Shown: positions 8,432 through 18,552, counted from the first letter of the stretch. The stretch is DNA of 24,569 bases from Butyriboletus loyo (GCA_038093515.1 JBBPSI010000315.1:1-24569), one strand, 5' to 3'. Notes: generated by a model not told the origin, from the sequence alone. Program-made: numbers and translations.

Positions 8432-8911
8432 TTGACTTCTATGACAACTGCTATGATTATATACATTCTGCCAATGATTTCCTTGATGTTTCTACTTAGT
8501 TTTCACTTATCCTTAGTGTTTCAAGTCTTGGGAAATGCCCAGACTATAAAAAGGTTGTAACTACAACCGAAAATATTACTTATTGACTCTCCTGCCTCTC
8601 TGTGCAATTGTCTAGTCACCCAGTGTCCTTGTTCCTTGATCTTCAAGCCATAGCCAACAAATTCCATCCATCTCCTCACATTTCTGTGTCCTCTCCAGTC
8701 CATTCCACAGCAGAGGAAGTCTGGAATTTCGGGTTTTCTGTAAAGACATCAGTAGAAACAACCTTCTCTGGTGTTCCTCTCTTCGTTTCCTCTCTACTTC
8801 TCTTTGAGATTAATCATATCACACCCTTTTCTTATTTCTTTGCTTTTGATCAGATTGAGTTCTTTCCATAGCAGAGTTCTTCACTCTCAGTCCCATCTTG
8901 CAACATTCACT
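8432..8911 (+). repeat. Dispersed repeat delta, copy 1 (TATA-containing, LTR-like)
   Basis: This stretch aligns closely with 23153-23644, with alignable similarity starting near 8423 and ending with CATTCA at 8911. It contains a strong TATA box (TATAAAAA, 8545-8552) in a conserved context, CCCAGACTATAAAAAGG. It lacks coding capacity. It might be an LTR (the second copy starts TGTTAT and this copy ends near GCAACA) or the promoter region of another element. It adjoins an unrelated gypsy integrase fragment on the right, so the repeat is truncated or the neighbour is. Confidence 0.65.
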
Positions 8912-9773
8912 CCACAGCACATCTTCTTACACAGCATTTCACACGACCTGGCACTACAAAGGACATTAAACATTACATAGATAGCTGTCAAGTGTGTGCC
9001 CTCATGAAGGGCAAGCAAAATGCACTGGCAGGAAACCTATTACTGCTTCCCATGGCCAGTCACCCTTGGGAAGATATTTCTGTTGATTTTATTACTGAAC
9101 TTCCTCTTTCTAATGGCTTTGATGCCATTTGTACAATAGTTGATTGTTTTTCCAAAGAAGTGGTTTACATCCCTTGTATGACAACTACCTCTTCTAAGGA
9201 CTTAGTGGTTATATTTAGAGGCAATTTTTGGTGTATTCATGGACTTCCCCTTTCAGTAGTTTCAGACTGAGGTCTCCAGTTTATTTCAGACTTTACCACA
9301 GAGCTTTGCCAGCTTCTTGGCATTTCCCAGAAAATCTCTATGGCTTATCATCCTCAATCTGATGGGCAAATTGAATGGATAAATAGGGAGATGGAACAAT
9401 ATTTACATACCTATGTGGCTAGAAAACAAGAAACATGGGCTGAGTAGATTAAAATTGCTCAGTTCAATCATAATAATTCCCTCACTACTGTTACTAGTAC
9501 TATTCCATTCTCTATCATATGTAATTATTATCCACAAATTGGGTTTGGGAAGTCTTCTCCTACATTAGCTGGAGATTTCGCACATACAGCCAGAAAGGCT
9601 CATGCCAAAGTCAAGGAAGCTTTGGAGAAAGCTTGAAAAAGAATGGTATTGCAGGCTGATAATAGATGATCAGCTGTGCTGGAATACAAATTGGGAGATA
9701 GAGTTTGGCTTAGTACAGAAAACCTAAAGTTACCATATACTGCCAGGAAACTCACACAGTGTTGGATTGGTCC

Positions 9774-10265
9774 TGTTATAATCATATCTCTTATAACAGA
9801 CTTTTGCATTTGGACTTCACCATTTCTCTTTCAAAAGTCATGTGACTTAGCACATGTGATTGTGGAATTATACATGTGATCATAGGCGGACTAAGCATAT
9901 GATGTCATGATCCAGACTGGCCCAGACTCTATGACGTCATGCCTCATGTATTTAATCTCTGTTTACTTCTCTTCTTTTTGATCGCTGTTGACTTCTATTT
10001 AATCTCCGTCAACCCTGACTTCTTCTCGTATGTACATGTATAGTAACTAGTCTCATGCACTGCTTGGTCTGTGTACATTCCCTTGTAATATAAAAGGCTG
10101 GTGGTTTGGGCTAGGATTCCCTAGCTTTAACCACTTGTCTATTCGCTGGCAACAGTTGAGGATTAAGGTCTTGAGCTATCTTCATTCATACCTCGCCAGT
10201 TCTTGTGTAGGACTGCAACAGTAGTGGAACCCTGTGTGACTTGATAACTCTGTTGTCTCATAACA
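9774..10265 (+). mobile_element. Solo LTR (family alpha) with exact 5-bp target duplication GGTCC
   Basis: Runs from TGTTATAATC (9774) to CTCATAACA (10265), 492 bp, between GGTCC at 9769-9773 and GGTCC at 10266-10270. Removing it with one duplication rejoins the integrase reading CWIGP-YWIMALK. It keeps one TGACGTCA (9932-9939) while the matching upstream site reads TGATGTCA. It is more CpG-depleted than the copy at 18256, so it is probably older. Confidence 0.94.
10066..10096 (+). promoter_or_regulatory. LTR core promoter module (one-base variant)
   Basis: GGTCTGTGTAC (10066-10076), then 12 bases, then TATAAAAG (10089-10096). The box differs from the consensus by one C-to-T change; the spacing is unchanged. 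Confidence 0.62.
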
Positions 10266-10710
10266 GGTCCTTATTGGATCATGGCTTTAAAGCTGAATGC
10301 TGTAATGCTTCAGCTGCTGAGCAGCATGCACATTCATCCCACTATTAATATTTCACATATCAAACCTTATCAGGCAATCCTTGTTGGGCAACCTGTTATC
10401 CATCCTGACCCTGTCAATGTCATGAATGTAGGGCACACAGAATTTGAAGTGGGCTTTATTGTTTCTTCACAGATGAAGGGGAAGAAGCTAGAGTATCTTG
10501 TACGCTGGAGAGGGTACAATGAAACAGATAGGACCTGGGAACCAGTTTCCAATTTGGGCAATTTACAGGATGTTATTGCAGATTATCACCACACCCACCC
10601 TTCCACCCCTCGGCCTCTTCAAGGCCTCACTTTATTTGAATTGTTATTTAATGATTTTGGTCTGGAACATGGAACTGCCTATCAAGGAACTTGTCTGGAA
10701 TACGAGTCCT

Positions 10711-10801
10711 AGGGGGGGTAGTGTTATAATACTATATTATTTCCATGCTTTCAGACTTTACCTTTCACTTTCGAAGGTCATGTGACTTGGTAACTGTAAC
10801 A
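10711..10801 (+). mobile_element. Polypurine tract and 3' LTR stub of the chromodomain element
   Basis: Directly after the chromodomain stop, AGGGGGGGTAG (10711-10721) is a polypurine tract and TGTTATAAT (10722) opens an LTR. The first 80 bases resemble the alpha LTR start, including GGTCATGTGACTT, the decayed form of GGTCACGTGACCT. The similarity is lost after about 10801, where unrelated sequence leading into the Harbinger transposase begins. This suggests that family alpha is the LTR family of this chromovirus clade. Confidence 0.6.
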
Positions 10802-10879
10802 ACTGGTCATTCCCTTCACATCTGGGGTATAGATCTTTAACAGTAGCAATGAATAGCTCCCAATCATTTCCTGAGGCTG

Positions 10880-12044
10880 AAGGTAAGGTTTCTCAAACCT
10901 CAGCCTCATTGAGATCCCTTGAGGAGCAGTTGGCCATTTTTCTGTATACCTGTGTGACAGGCCTAACCCTCCAGCATGTTGGTAAGTGCTTTCAGCAATC
11001 AAATGAAACAATCTCCAAGTAGAGAATCAATATATACAGGGATTTAACTTGTAATCATTCCTGTTGCAACTACTTCCGAAAAATGCTCCAGATATTCTCC
11101 AGTCCTCCGTTTTACACCACATATGTTGAATTTCCAACTGGTGAATCTATTCCCTCAAAAATATGGTACAATCTCAAGTTCTTTCCATATTTCCAGCATG
11201 CTCTTGGTGTGATAGATGGCAGCCATATCCATGTTGCACCCCCTGCATTTTCATGCCCAAATTATCAGAATTGGAAAGAATTTGTGTTGCAGAACTATCT
11301 CTTTGTTTGTGATTTTGATCTGAATTTCACTTATTTACTTACAGAATGGGAAGGGTCAGCCACTGATGCTTGTCTTTTTGAGGATGCATTTGCAAGTGAC
11401 ATTTATATCCCTGATGGAAAATTTCTTCTTGCCAATGCTGGATTTCCACTACAGCATGAGCTGCTTGTTCCATACTGTGGTGTCTGCTACCATCTAGCCA
11501 AATGGGGCCATGCCAATATTAGGTATGATTTCCTCTCTCTATATTTTCACAAATCTGATTATGAGAACAATAGGCCAGTGAATTATTCAATCTACATCAT
11601 GCATCAGCCTGAAATGTCATCAAACATATTTTTGGTGTACTCAAGCACCACTATTGTATCCTGTTATTAGTGCCACAGTACAGTCTTGAAAACCAGGCAT
11701 GCATTCCAACTGCATTGTGTGCACTTCACAACTTCATTTGCCATCATAATCCTGATGAGGGTAATCAACCTGATGCTCCTCCTGTAGTTCATGATGAACA
11801 ACAATACCATCCAAATGACATGCTACAATCAGGACCTAGTGTTGAGGAAAATGACAATAGGGAGGTCAGAGAAGCAAAGCAGATGTGCAACAACATTGCA
11901 CAAGCAATGTGGGTGGCATATCAGGAGATTTTGAGGGAGGAGATTGCAAATGGTACTTATCCTGAGGATGTTGATGATATATTGGAGAAGGAGGAATCCA
12001 TACTACAGGATGATGATACAAGTGTGTTCCCTGGGGTGGTCTAA
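10880..12044 (+). pseudogene. PIF/Harbinger transposase (DDE_4 superfamily), decayed
   Basis: Exon pieces follow the family order: SLEEQLAIFLYTCVTGL and HVGKCFQQSNETIS (about 10908-11017), a likely intron whose 3' site now reads CAAC, then YFRKMLQIFSSPPFYTTYV. The catalytic core has Asp in GVIDGSHIH (11215-11217) and Asp in SATDACLFED (11365-11367). A predicted intron (GTATGA to ATAG, about 11523-11575) interrupts the frame after GHANIR. The third acidic residue is lost: the NVIKHIFGVLK motif has Lys (AAA, 11622-11624) where the family has Glu. A TGA just before it and a small frameshift near 11580 also disable it. The end from 11670 (ALCALHNFICHHNPDEG and an acidic tail) is open to 12044. 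Terminal repeats were not found. Confidence 0.85.
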
Positions 12045-12161
12045 ATGTATTGTAGACAATATCCCAAGACAGATTTCAATGACAGTGAGAAAGGTGTATA
12101 ACTTGGAGCCATACAAGTACAGTAAAAGATATCAGGACTCCAATTGAAGTTGAAGCTAGTA

Positions 12162-12719
12162 CTAAGTACCCATATCATTAACAGACATATTGAGATCATT
12201 AGCAGTAATGCCAGCAATAGAAGTACCAGCACAAGACACAGAATCAGTGGTGGCAATGGCAGTGATAGAAGTATCAGTCTGAGATACAGAACCAATGATT
12301 TTTCTATAGAATGTAGCAAGCCAACCACAGTGCAACTCATCATCAGTGGTTCCTGCATAGATCACTAAAACACCCTTGTTATTTTCATCTGCCTGCTGCA
12401 GTATATTCATTAAAAAAATGTGCTGGTCCAACAGAAGCACCTTGTCCACATCCAACAGAAGCTGTAATGCCTCCACTGTCATATCTCCCTTAGTGGCAGT
12501 GGACATGGAATCCTGGAGAATTGATCCAAGATGGTTGAAAGAGCCTTGCATGCCCACCATGGCAACCATGGGGGTAACATTTTGATTCCTCGCCACTTGA
12601 GCTTTCTTTACCAACAGGGGTTTCTTTGATTTGCTGCTCACATCTGCAGCAACTTGGCCTTTTTTGCTAGAAGTGGCATGTGAGGATGTATCAACCAAGA
12701 AAGCAGGAGGTAGCTTCAA
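12162..12719 (-). pseudogene. C-terminal part of a Harbinger accessory (Myb/SANT-type) protein
   Basis: The minus-strand frame of 185 residues, including MQGSFNHLGSILQDSM, ALQLLLDVDKVLLLDQ and a C-terminal stretch around GWLATFYRK, resembles the C-terminal part of the Myb/SANT partner proteins that travel with fungal Harbinger transposases. It converges tail to tail with the transposase at 10880-12044 (118 bp between stops), the arrangement expected for the two genes of one element. The DNA-binding N terminus is absent: the sequence before 12719 is copia LTR or unassigned, so the gene was cut there. Assignment rests on pattern and context, not on a database match. Confidence 0.5.
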
Positions 12720-12722
12720 TAA

Positions 12723-12915
12723 TGTTGAACATATATTAGAATTATATAATATACTGATTACATAACATGTGTAGTCAGACCATACATGTACTTCAAACTC
12801 AGCTTATCTGAGTTCTAATCAATCTTGTTCTTACACCACAACATGCACTACAGCAAGCCTCTAATAACCAAACAGTGAGTACCTTTGGTACATCCTCACA
12901 TGCACCATTTCTACA
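12723..12915 (+). mobile_element. Putative 5' LTR of the Ty1/copia element
   Basis: TGTTGAAC at 12723 and TTTCTACA ending at 12915 bracket 193 AT-rich bases lying between the Harbinger accessory gene and a copia primer-binding site. The 3' edge is supported by the adjoining PBS; the 5' edge is only a guess from TG and the loss of the neighbouring gene. No partner LTR is present downstream. Confidence 0.4.
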
Positions 12916-12930
12916 GGTTATGAGCCCTGC
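12916..12930 (+). promoter_or_regulatory. Copia primer-binding site, half-initiator-tRNA type
   Basis: GGTTATGAGCCCTGC directly follows the ACA that ends the LTR. It equals 15 of the 17 bases of the PBS seen in the antisense copia leader (5924-5940) and is complementary to the initiator tRNA-Met anticodon arm. The 285 bases from here to the gag ATG (13216) are the untranslated leader, with no other feature seen. Confidence 0.65.
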
Positions 12931-13712
12931 TGTGCTTAGTTGAGCCCATTAGTGCAGTTGGAAACAATTAGCACAATGGTGTCTCCTGATACCAAGGATA
13001 ATTGGCTGCAGTGCAAGTTGATGACAACTTGCACTGGCCAGCTCATTCTTTTGGTTGTTTCCTCCAGACTCCAATTTGATGTGAAGTGATTATTGTGATC
13101 TGCTCCCCAGCACTCCAACTTGATCCTTCTGCAGATTTTGAAGGACAAACCCATGTCGAGACTTTGCATTTCTGATATGATTTGCATTTCCATAGATCTT
13201 CTATAACATTTAACAATGTCTACCTCCACCAATACCAACTCTTGTGTCCCCACCCTCAATGGCTCCAACTGGGTCTCATGGTAGCCTGCTATGTCTGCCC
13301 ACCTTAGGGCAACTGGCAACACCTGGGTTTTTGAATTCTCAAAACCCAATACCCTCAACATGTCTTTCACCATGGAAGACTATACCCAGTACATTTCCTG
13401 AACAAAGGCAAATGATATGATTGCCAGCACCATCATGTGCCATCTCTCTCCCACTCTCCAAGAAAAATATGGAGCAGAGACAATGGCCACTGTCCTGATA
13501 AAGGCCCTCAAGGATGAGTTTGTGACTACCAGAATTGTGGCAGTGTACACCATCAAATCTTCTGGAAGATATGCCCTGGTCATCAATGGGAAACCATTGT
13601 TGTCATCATCAGAGGGCTGCCCAACTGAACCATACACATCTATGAAATCTTGTCCCAGTCTGTGCTGGCAAAAGAGTTTTGCCTTCAAGGAGTTGATGGA
13701 CATACAAGTGCC

Positions 13713-14522
13713 TGTTACAGTTTTACCCCTAAGTGTACCCTGCCACTTGTTTTCCCATGCTCATGCATCCTGCCACCCTGCCATTCCCATGATACTGTGT
13801 ATCACCCGCTCCCCCAGTTGCCAGTGGACCATCATCTACTCTCCCAGTCATCCCCAGACATCTCTGTCCCAAGATACAGAGATAGCCCCTATTGTTCACC
13901 CCACTGGGCTAAGTCCTTCAGCTGAGCTGTTGTGTCTCTTATTTATTTCTTGACCAATGAGATTTGTTACATCACATGACAAGCATGTGACTAGATTATG
14001 ACACATCTTAACTAGCATGCTGAGACTCATATCCAAGGTCTCTATTGTCTGTGTCCCCTTTTCCCTATGAGCTCCACAGTCTGGATATCACCTCTTCTCA
14101 TTCACTGGCAATGTCACCATTTTGCCCAGAGTTTCACTTCCTTGTTACTGGCCTTTGCCACATTTCCTTTTGTCATTCTGACTCATCTTCAGTCAGACCC
14201 CTTAGCCCTACACTGCCATGCACAGCTCAGTCTGTGCACATATGCTATTAGTATATATACCAGCACTTAGACAGTACAGATTCTCTAGCTAATTCTATGC
14301 ATCTACCTTGTGCATAGTAATCTAGCATCATACCCTTCTCTTGCCAAGAAAGCCAATAAATGTCTGCTCAATCTCATCTGGTCACCACCATTCAATATCT
14401 CATCAACACTTGCTTTGCAAGACACCTGATAACATTGTCTATGCAAGTCAGCTAGTTTCCTCATTAGGCTCAAGCCTCTATAAGTGCTTGCTTGCTAGCT
14501 TGTTGTGTACATCAGCATAACA
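13713..14522 (+). mobile_element. Solo LTR (family beta) with exact 5-bp target duplication GTGCC
   Basis: Runs from TGTTACAG (13713) to AGCATAACA (14522), 810 bp, between GTGCC at 13708-13712 and GTGCC at 14523-14527. It is colinear with the 5' LTR at 1-745, and many CG dinucleotides of that copy appear here as TG or CA, so this is a much older copy. No gypsy internal sequence adjoins it. It lies in the copia gag gene. Confidence 0.95.
14229..14259 (+). promoter_or_regulatory. LTR core promoter module (old beta copy)
   Basis: AGTCTGTGCAC (14229-14239) is followed after 12 bases by TATATATA (14252-14259). Box, spacing and TATA are preserved although much of this LTR has diverged. Confidence 0.62.
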
Positions 14523-15179
14523 GTGCCCTCCTCCTCTTACCCTGCACCTGCCCTCTCAAAGGTTGAAACTACCTTCACCTGTCTCAAAGCTGTGGGATAC
14601 AAAATCTCCAACAATGTCCAGGCCATGATGCTTCTGGCTAAGCTGCCTGCATCTATGGATGTGGTAGCCTAGATGATTGCTCAGGGCAAGGATGCTCCAG
14701 GGAAGGTGAAGACTCCTACCATCACCAAGATCCATGCTCCTGCAGTCCTGTCATGGGACCAGCACCATCTCTCAGGTAAAGGTAAGGGGAACTACCAAGC
14801 ACAATTGCAAAAGATTAGTGTGGTGAAACAACAGGAGGAAACTCCTACTTTCCAGCAGTAGCAGCAGGCAAATGGGGGGGATAAGAAAAAGATTCAGCAT
14901 GGATGAAAAGGCAAGGGTAAAACAGACCAATTCAAATGCTTGCACATGAACATTGGTTGACTCCTACTTTCATGGTGATCCCATAGTTCATAGTATGGTA
15001 GCATTGGCAAATGTAGTAGGTACAAGTGTATCTCTACATCAGATAATGGACACCTGTTTGTGTTCTAAAACCACCCAATCCCTTAAGCAGTGTCAGTGTG
15101 ATTATGTAACAAGAATCCACAGATCCTCAACTCCAGTGCTTCAATGCACTTTATGTTCAAAAAGAACAACTTTATGATG

Positions 15180-16345
15180 TATGAAGAATTAAAACGTGAC
15201 ATGTGTATTTCTGTATGTACTGCTGCATCAACAATCTTTGTCACTGGCAAAGGACATGTTATGATCCACTGGCAGAATGGAGATAAGGATGAGATCTTAG
15301 ATCTCCATGACATATGTCATATTCCCCACTCTTTCGCTTGGCTGGTATCTCTTGGTCAATTAATGCACCATGGTGCCACAATTCATGGTGACAAATTAGA
15401 GCTTTTGGTACTCTATGGTGATGGCACTATGCTTGCCAAGTTTAAACCAGGCTGAATCAGCCCAGGGATGTTCACCCTGGAAGCCCCACCATCGATTGAC
15501 ATGAATATGACCAAGATTGTCACATTTGACATAGTCCATTGCTGACTAGGTCACCCTTCTAAGGACATAATTTGTCATGTGTGTAAACATACACAAAACT
15601 TCCCTGATGTTGAGATCCCTCACATGGACTCCATCTGCCCTGCCTGTGCCATGGAGAAGCTTCCAAATTAGAGTTACCCTCCTAATGAACACCACACTAA
15701 ATGTGCATTTGAATTGATCCATTTGGATCTGAAATCCTTCCTAGTGGAAAGCTACCACCAGTATAAGTATAAATACATTATAACTTTCTTTGATAACTTC
15801 ACATCATTTGCATGGACCACACCACTGCACTCTAAGGACACTGCACTGGTTTCTACTAGGCACTTTCTAAAGATGGTTGCAACACAGTTTACTGTGAAAG
15901 TTCAAGGATGGATGTCCAATGCTGGGGGAGAATATAAATCCTCTGCATTCAACAATTTGCTCAAGGAACAGGGGATTTGCACCTTCCAGAGTGCTCCCCA
16001 TACTCCACAACAAAACAGTCACACTGAATTATTTATGTGCACCATTATGGACAAATTGGAGTCAATGTGCCATGAGGCCTGCATCTCCAATAGTTTGTGG
16101 GGATTTTCAATTGCCCATGCAACCCATGTGTACAACCATACCCCTCTCCACCCCCATAACTGGCATACTCTGTATGAGATCCTTCATGGATCTGTACCTG
16201 ATATTGTGTGTCTCCAAGTTTTTGGATGTAGTGCCTTTGTTTACATACCAGAGGATGTCTGGATTAATAAAATGGCCCCTAAATTGGAACCTATGGTATA
16301 CCTGGGTGTCACTCCAGGAATGACAGGAAATTTCCTGTTCATGTG
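15180..16345 (+). pseudogene. Ty1/copia protease-region remnant, GAG-pre-integrase and integrase
   Basis: An open piece at 15144-15455 carries VTGKGHVMIHWQNGDKDEI and a HIPHSFAWLVSLGQL stretch typical of the region between protease and integrase. A GAG-pre-integrase finger follows (LGHPSKDIICHVC, CPACAMEKLP) with stops. The integrase core (15714-16346) has HLDLKSF for the first Asp, WMSNAGGEYKS where the second Asp should be (Asn, AAT at 15918-15920) and TPQQNSHTELF keeping the Glu. The Asp-to-Asn change sits in TCCAAT, as expected from TCCGAT after CpG decay. The protease active-site DSG motif is not seen. The linker 16346-17079 is proline-rich and broken by stops, as is usual before the copia RT. 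Confidence 0.84.
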
Positions 16346-17079
16346 ATCCCCCAACAATGTTCTATTTACATCTGCTCCCACCATCTTTGACAAAGAGTGA
16401 TTCCCCCACTATGCAAATAAACCTCACATGCAACCTGCTGCACATCCTGTGCCACCTGTCACTGATGAGTGTGTGCCTTTGCCACTGCCTTCTGCTGATG
16501 ATGACCATTGATCCAATCAACCTACTCCTCCTAAAAGCCCATCTCCTCCACACATCTCTCCACTTCACACTCCTTCACCACCCCCAGCAACACCCATGCC
16601 TCCTGCACTGTGCAAGCAGTGGCCAGGAATACTACCTGCATCAACCCCTGTCCCTGTACAATGCTCCACCCAAGAGTGCCAGATACCTAATCAGCCCAGT
16701 AATGTATATGGTAACAATCACCACCCTGTTAATCAGGAAAGGGATTTTGCACGTGCTTCATGTTGGTGTGACATCACTGGGGTTCCTGGACCTTCCAGAC
16801 ACACTCCTAGACAGGAACAGCTCAGAAGTGACCTCAAACTGGAACCAGCAATGCCAGGTAATCTTCCAGCACACCTGATGCTCTGATCATTTTAAACCCT
16901 ATGTCACCTGAGTTATTGAAAGATGATGTTGAATGGTTGTGCTGTGAAGGGGGAACTGATTTGATGGCATTTTTGATGTCGAAGGCAGTTAACCATCAGT
17001 TCAATACTGCAGAATTGAAGCCACACCATGAATGGACATTTAGAGATATTAAGACACTGCCTGCTACAGCACAAGAGTA

Positions 17080-17880
17080 ATGGAAAGCCACTTGTCAACG
17101 CAAGCTAGATATGCTCAAGTTTTTGAACTGGTTGATCTGCCTAAAGGGTGGAAAGTTATTTCTAACTGTTGGGTTTTTGATGTTAAATCTGATGGTTGTA
17201 AATGCACACATTTAGTTGCAAAGGGATTTTCCCAAGTAGAAGGTGTTGATTTCAAGCACATCTTCTCACCAGTAGTTTGTTTTAAGACTGTGTGCTTAAT
17301 GCTTGCACTCTAAGTGATCTTTAACTGGCACATCGAAGCACTCAATGTTTGTTCCACTTACCTTTATGGCAAGTTGGATGAAGATATGTACATGAAACCA
17401 TCCAAAGGCTTCTCTGTTCCTGGTAAAGAGCACAAAGTGCTCTGCCTACTACATGCCTTATATGGGCTTAAACAGGCTGGATTAGCTTGGTGGAAGACTC
17501 TCAATGAGTCCATGAAAGATCTTGGATTTGAACATCTGAAGTCTGATGCTGGTATCTTCCTTTATCAGAAGAAGAGCACTACAATTGTAGTTGCTGTTGT
17601 CTATGTAGACAATTCCCTCTTCTGTGGTCCTAACAAGGCTATAGTTGATGAAATCAAGGGCACCTTCATGTGCTGATGAGAATGCAGAGACTTAGGTCCT
17701 GCAATGGAATTCTTGCAAATGAGAATCTGCCAGAATGGCAGCAAGATCTTAATTGATCAGTGTGCCTACTTAGAAAAAGTCCTAGAGCATTTTGGAATGC
17801 AGAATGCCTGAGTTGCATCGACTCCTCTTCCACAGGGTTACTATCCATTATCTCACAATGGTCCAGTCAACCCAGAATTG
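17080..17880 (+). pseudogene. Ty1/copia reverse transcriptase, decayed, RNase H missing
   Basis: The frames at 17080-17313 (ELVDLPKGWKVISNCWVF; LVAKGFSQVEGVDFK) and 17314-17676 (LYGKLDEDMYMKPSKGF; LLHALYGLKQAGLAWW) form the RT palm and fingers with one stop between. The catalytic YVDD reads YVDN (17602-17613). After a TGA at about 17675 the next frame reads AMEFLQMRICQNGSKILIDQ and ends VNPEL at about 17880. There the reading changes abruptly to a Ty3/gypsy RNase H, so the copia RNase H and 3' LTR are lost. The junction shows no LTR or duplication, which suggests a deletion or recombination. Confidence 0.87.
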
Positions 17881-18322
17881 GACATGATTATTGTCAGAGG
17901 GTTGCATCCCTCTGGATACAAAGGTCCAAAAGATCTGTGACTGGCTGGAGTGTTTTACACTTACCCAGGTTCACAGATTCTTAGGTATGTGTGGCATATT
18001 GTGCATCTTTATCCGCAATTTTACGAAGCTTGCACATCCATTGATTGATTTGACCCAGAAAGGAGTTCTCTTCACTTGGGGAGATTCTCAGCAAGAATTG
18101 ATGCAGTGCCTCAAAGATGCCACAATTGAGTCTCCTGCACTCTGACACCTCAACTATGAGAGGGGATGAGAGGTTTTCCTGGCTATGGACACATCCATGA
18201 TCACAGTCAGGTTTATTCTGTCTCAGGAAGGCAAGGATGGCAAATGCTATCTGAGTGTTATAATCGTATCTCTTATAACCATCTTTTGCGTTTGGACTTT
18301 GTCATATTTCTCTTTCAAAGGT

Positions 18323-18423
18323 CACGTGACCTAGCGCACGTGATCATGGGATTATACATGTGACCACAGGATGACTAAGCATATGACGTCATGGTCCAGA
18401 CTGGCCCAAACTCTATGACGTCA
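18323..18423 (+). promoter_or_regulatory. LTR enhancer region: two CACGTG and two TGACGTCA palindromes
   Basis: TCACGTGAC and GCACGTGA lie 8 bases apart (CACGTG to CACGTG), and two full CRE-type palindromes TGACGTCA follow at 18384-18391 and 18416-18423. CREs are bound by bZIP (ATF/CREB-like) factors and CACGTG by bHLH factors in fungi; use here is inference. In the copies at 7028 and 9774 one of the two CREs remains and the other has lost its CpG. Confidence 0.5.
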
Positions 18424-18552
18424 CACCTCATGTATTTAATCTCTGTTTGCTTCTCTTCTTTTTTGATCGCCATCGACTTCTATTTCTCATCATCATCAAC
18501 TTGTGACTCCCTTTGTATATACATGTATAGTAACTAGTATCACACACTGCTT

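Larger units (their letters stand above)
8944..10712 (+). pseudogene. Chromodomain Ty3/gypsy (chromovirus) integrase remnant, split by a solo LTR
   Basis: Translated pieces give an integrase lacking its N-terminal histidines (CQVCALMKGK keeps the CXXC), the catalytic core (ISVDFITELP; VVSD at 9256-9267; QIEWINREME for the Glu) and the GPY/F region up to KLTQCWIGP at 9773. After the LTR the frame resumes with YWIMALKLNAVM and ends in a chromodomain (EVGFIVSSQMKGKKLEYLVRW and WRGYNETDRTWEPVSNL) with stop at 10712. Chromodomains in such integrases target insertion to heterochromatin. In-frame stops (TGA at 9268, a TAG in WAE-stop-IKIAQ, two TGA near 9635 and 9667) kill it; the first follows GAC and fits CGA decay. 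Gag, protease, RT and RNase H are absent. Confidence 0.87.
13216..14940 (+). pseudogene. Ty1/copia gag, decayed and interrupted by a solo LTR
   Basis: ATG 13216 opens a Gag with the family signature LNGSNWVSW (position about 13246), followed by a TAG at 13282-13284 and a TGA near 13400, then ASTIMCHLSPTLQEKYGAET and ALKDEF. The frame reading FKELMDIQVP meets the solo LTR at 13713 and, once the LTR and one duplication are removed, continues SSSYPAPALSKVETTF and LLAKLPASMDVVA. Later parts (SWDQHHLSGKGKGN) lead to a zinc-knuckle region of which only FKC remains. Residues coded by about 13545-13670 do not fit the usual family reading and may be an insertion. Stops at TAG and TGA codons show it is dead. 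Confidence 0.8.

Noticed and set aside
8521..8871. Short frames within the dispersed repeat
   Set aside because: Not conserved between the two repeat copies, which differ by stops and indels.
13380..13703. 107-codon minus-strand frame in copia gag
   Set aside because: Most of it is antisense to recognisable Gag; only the middle is noted as a possible insertion.
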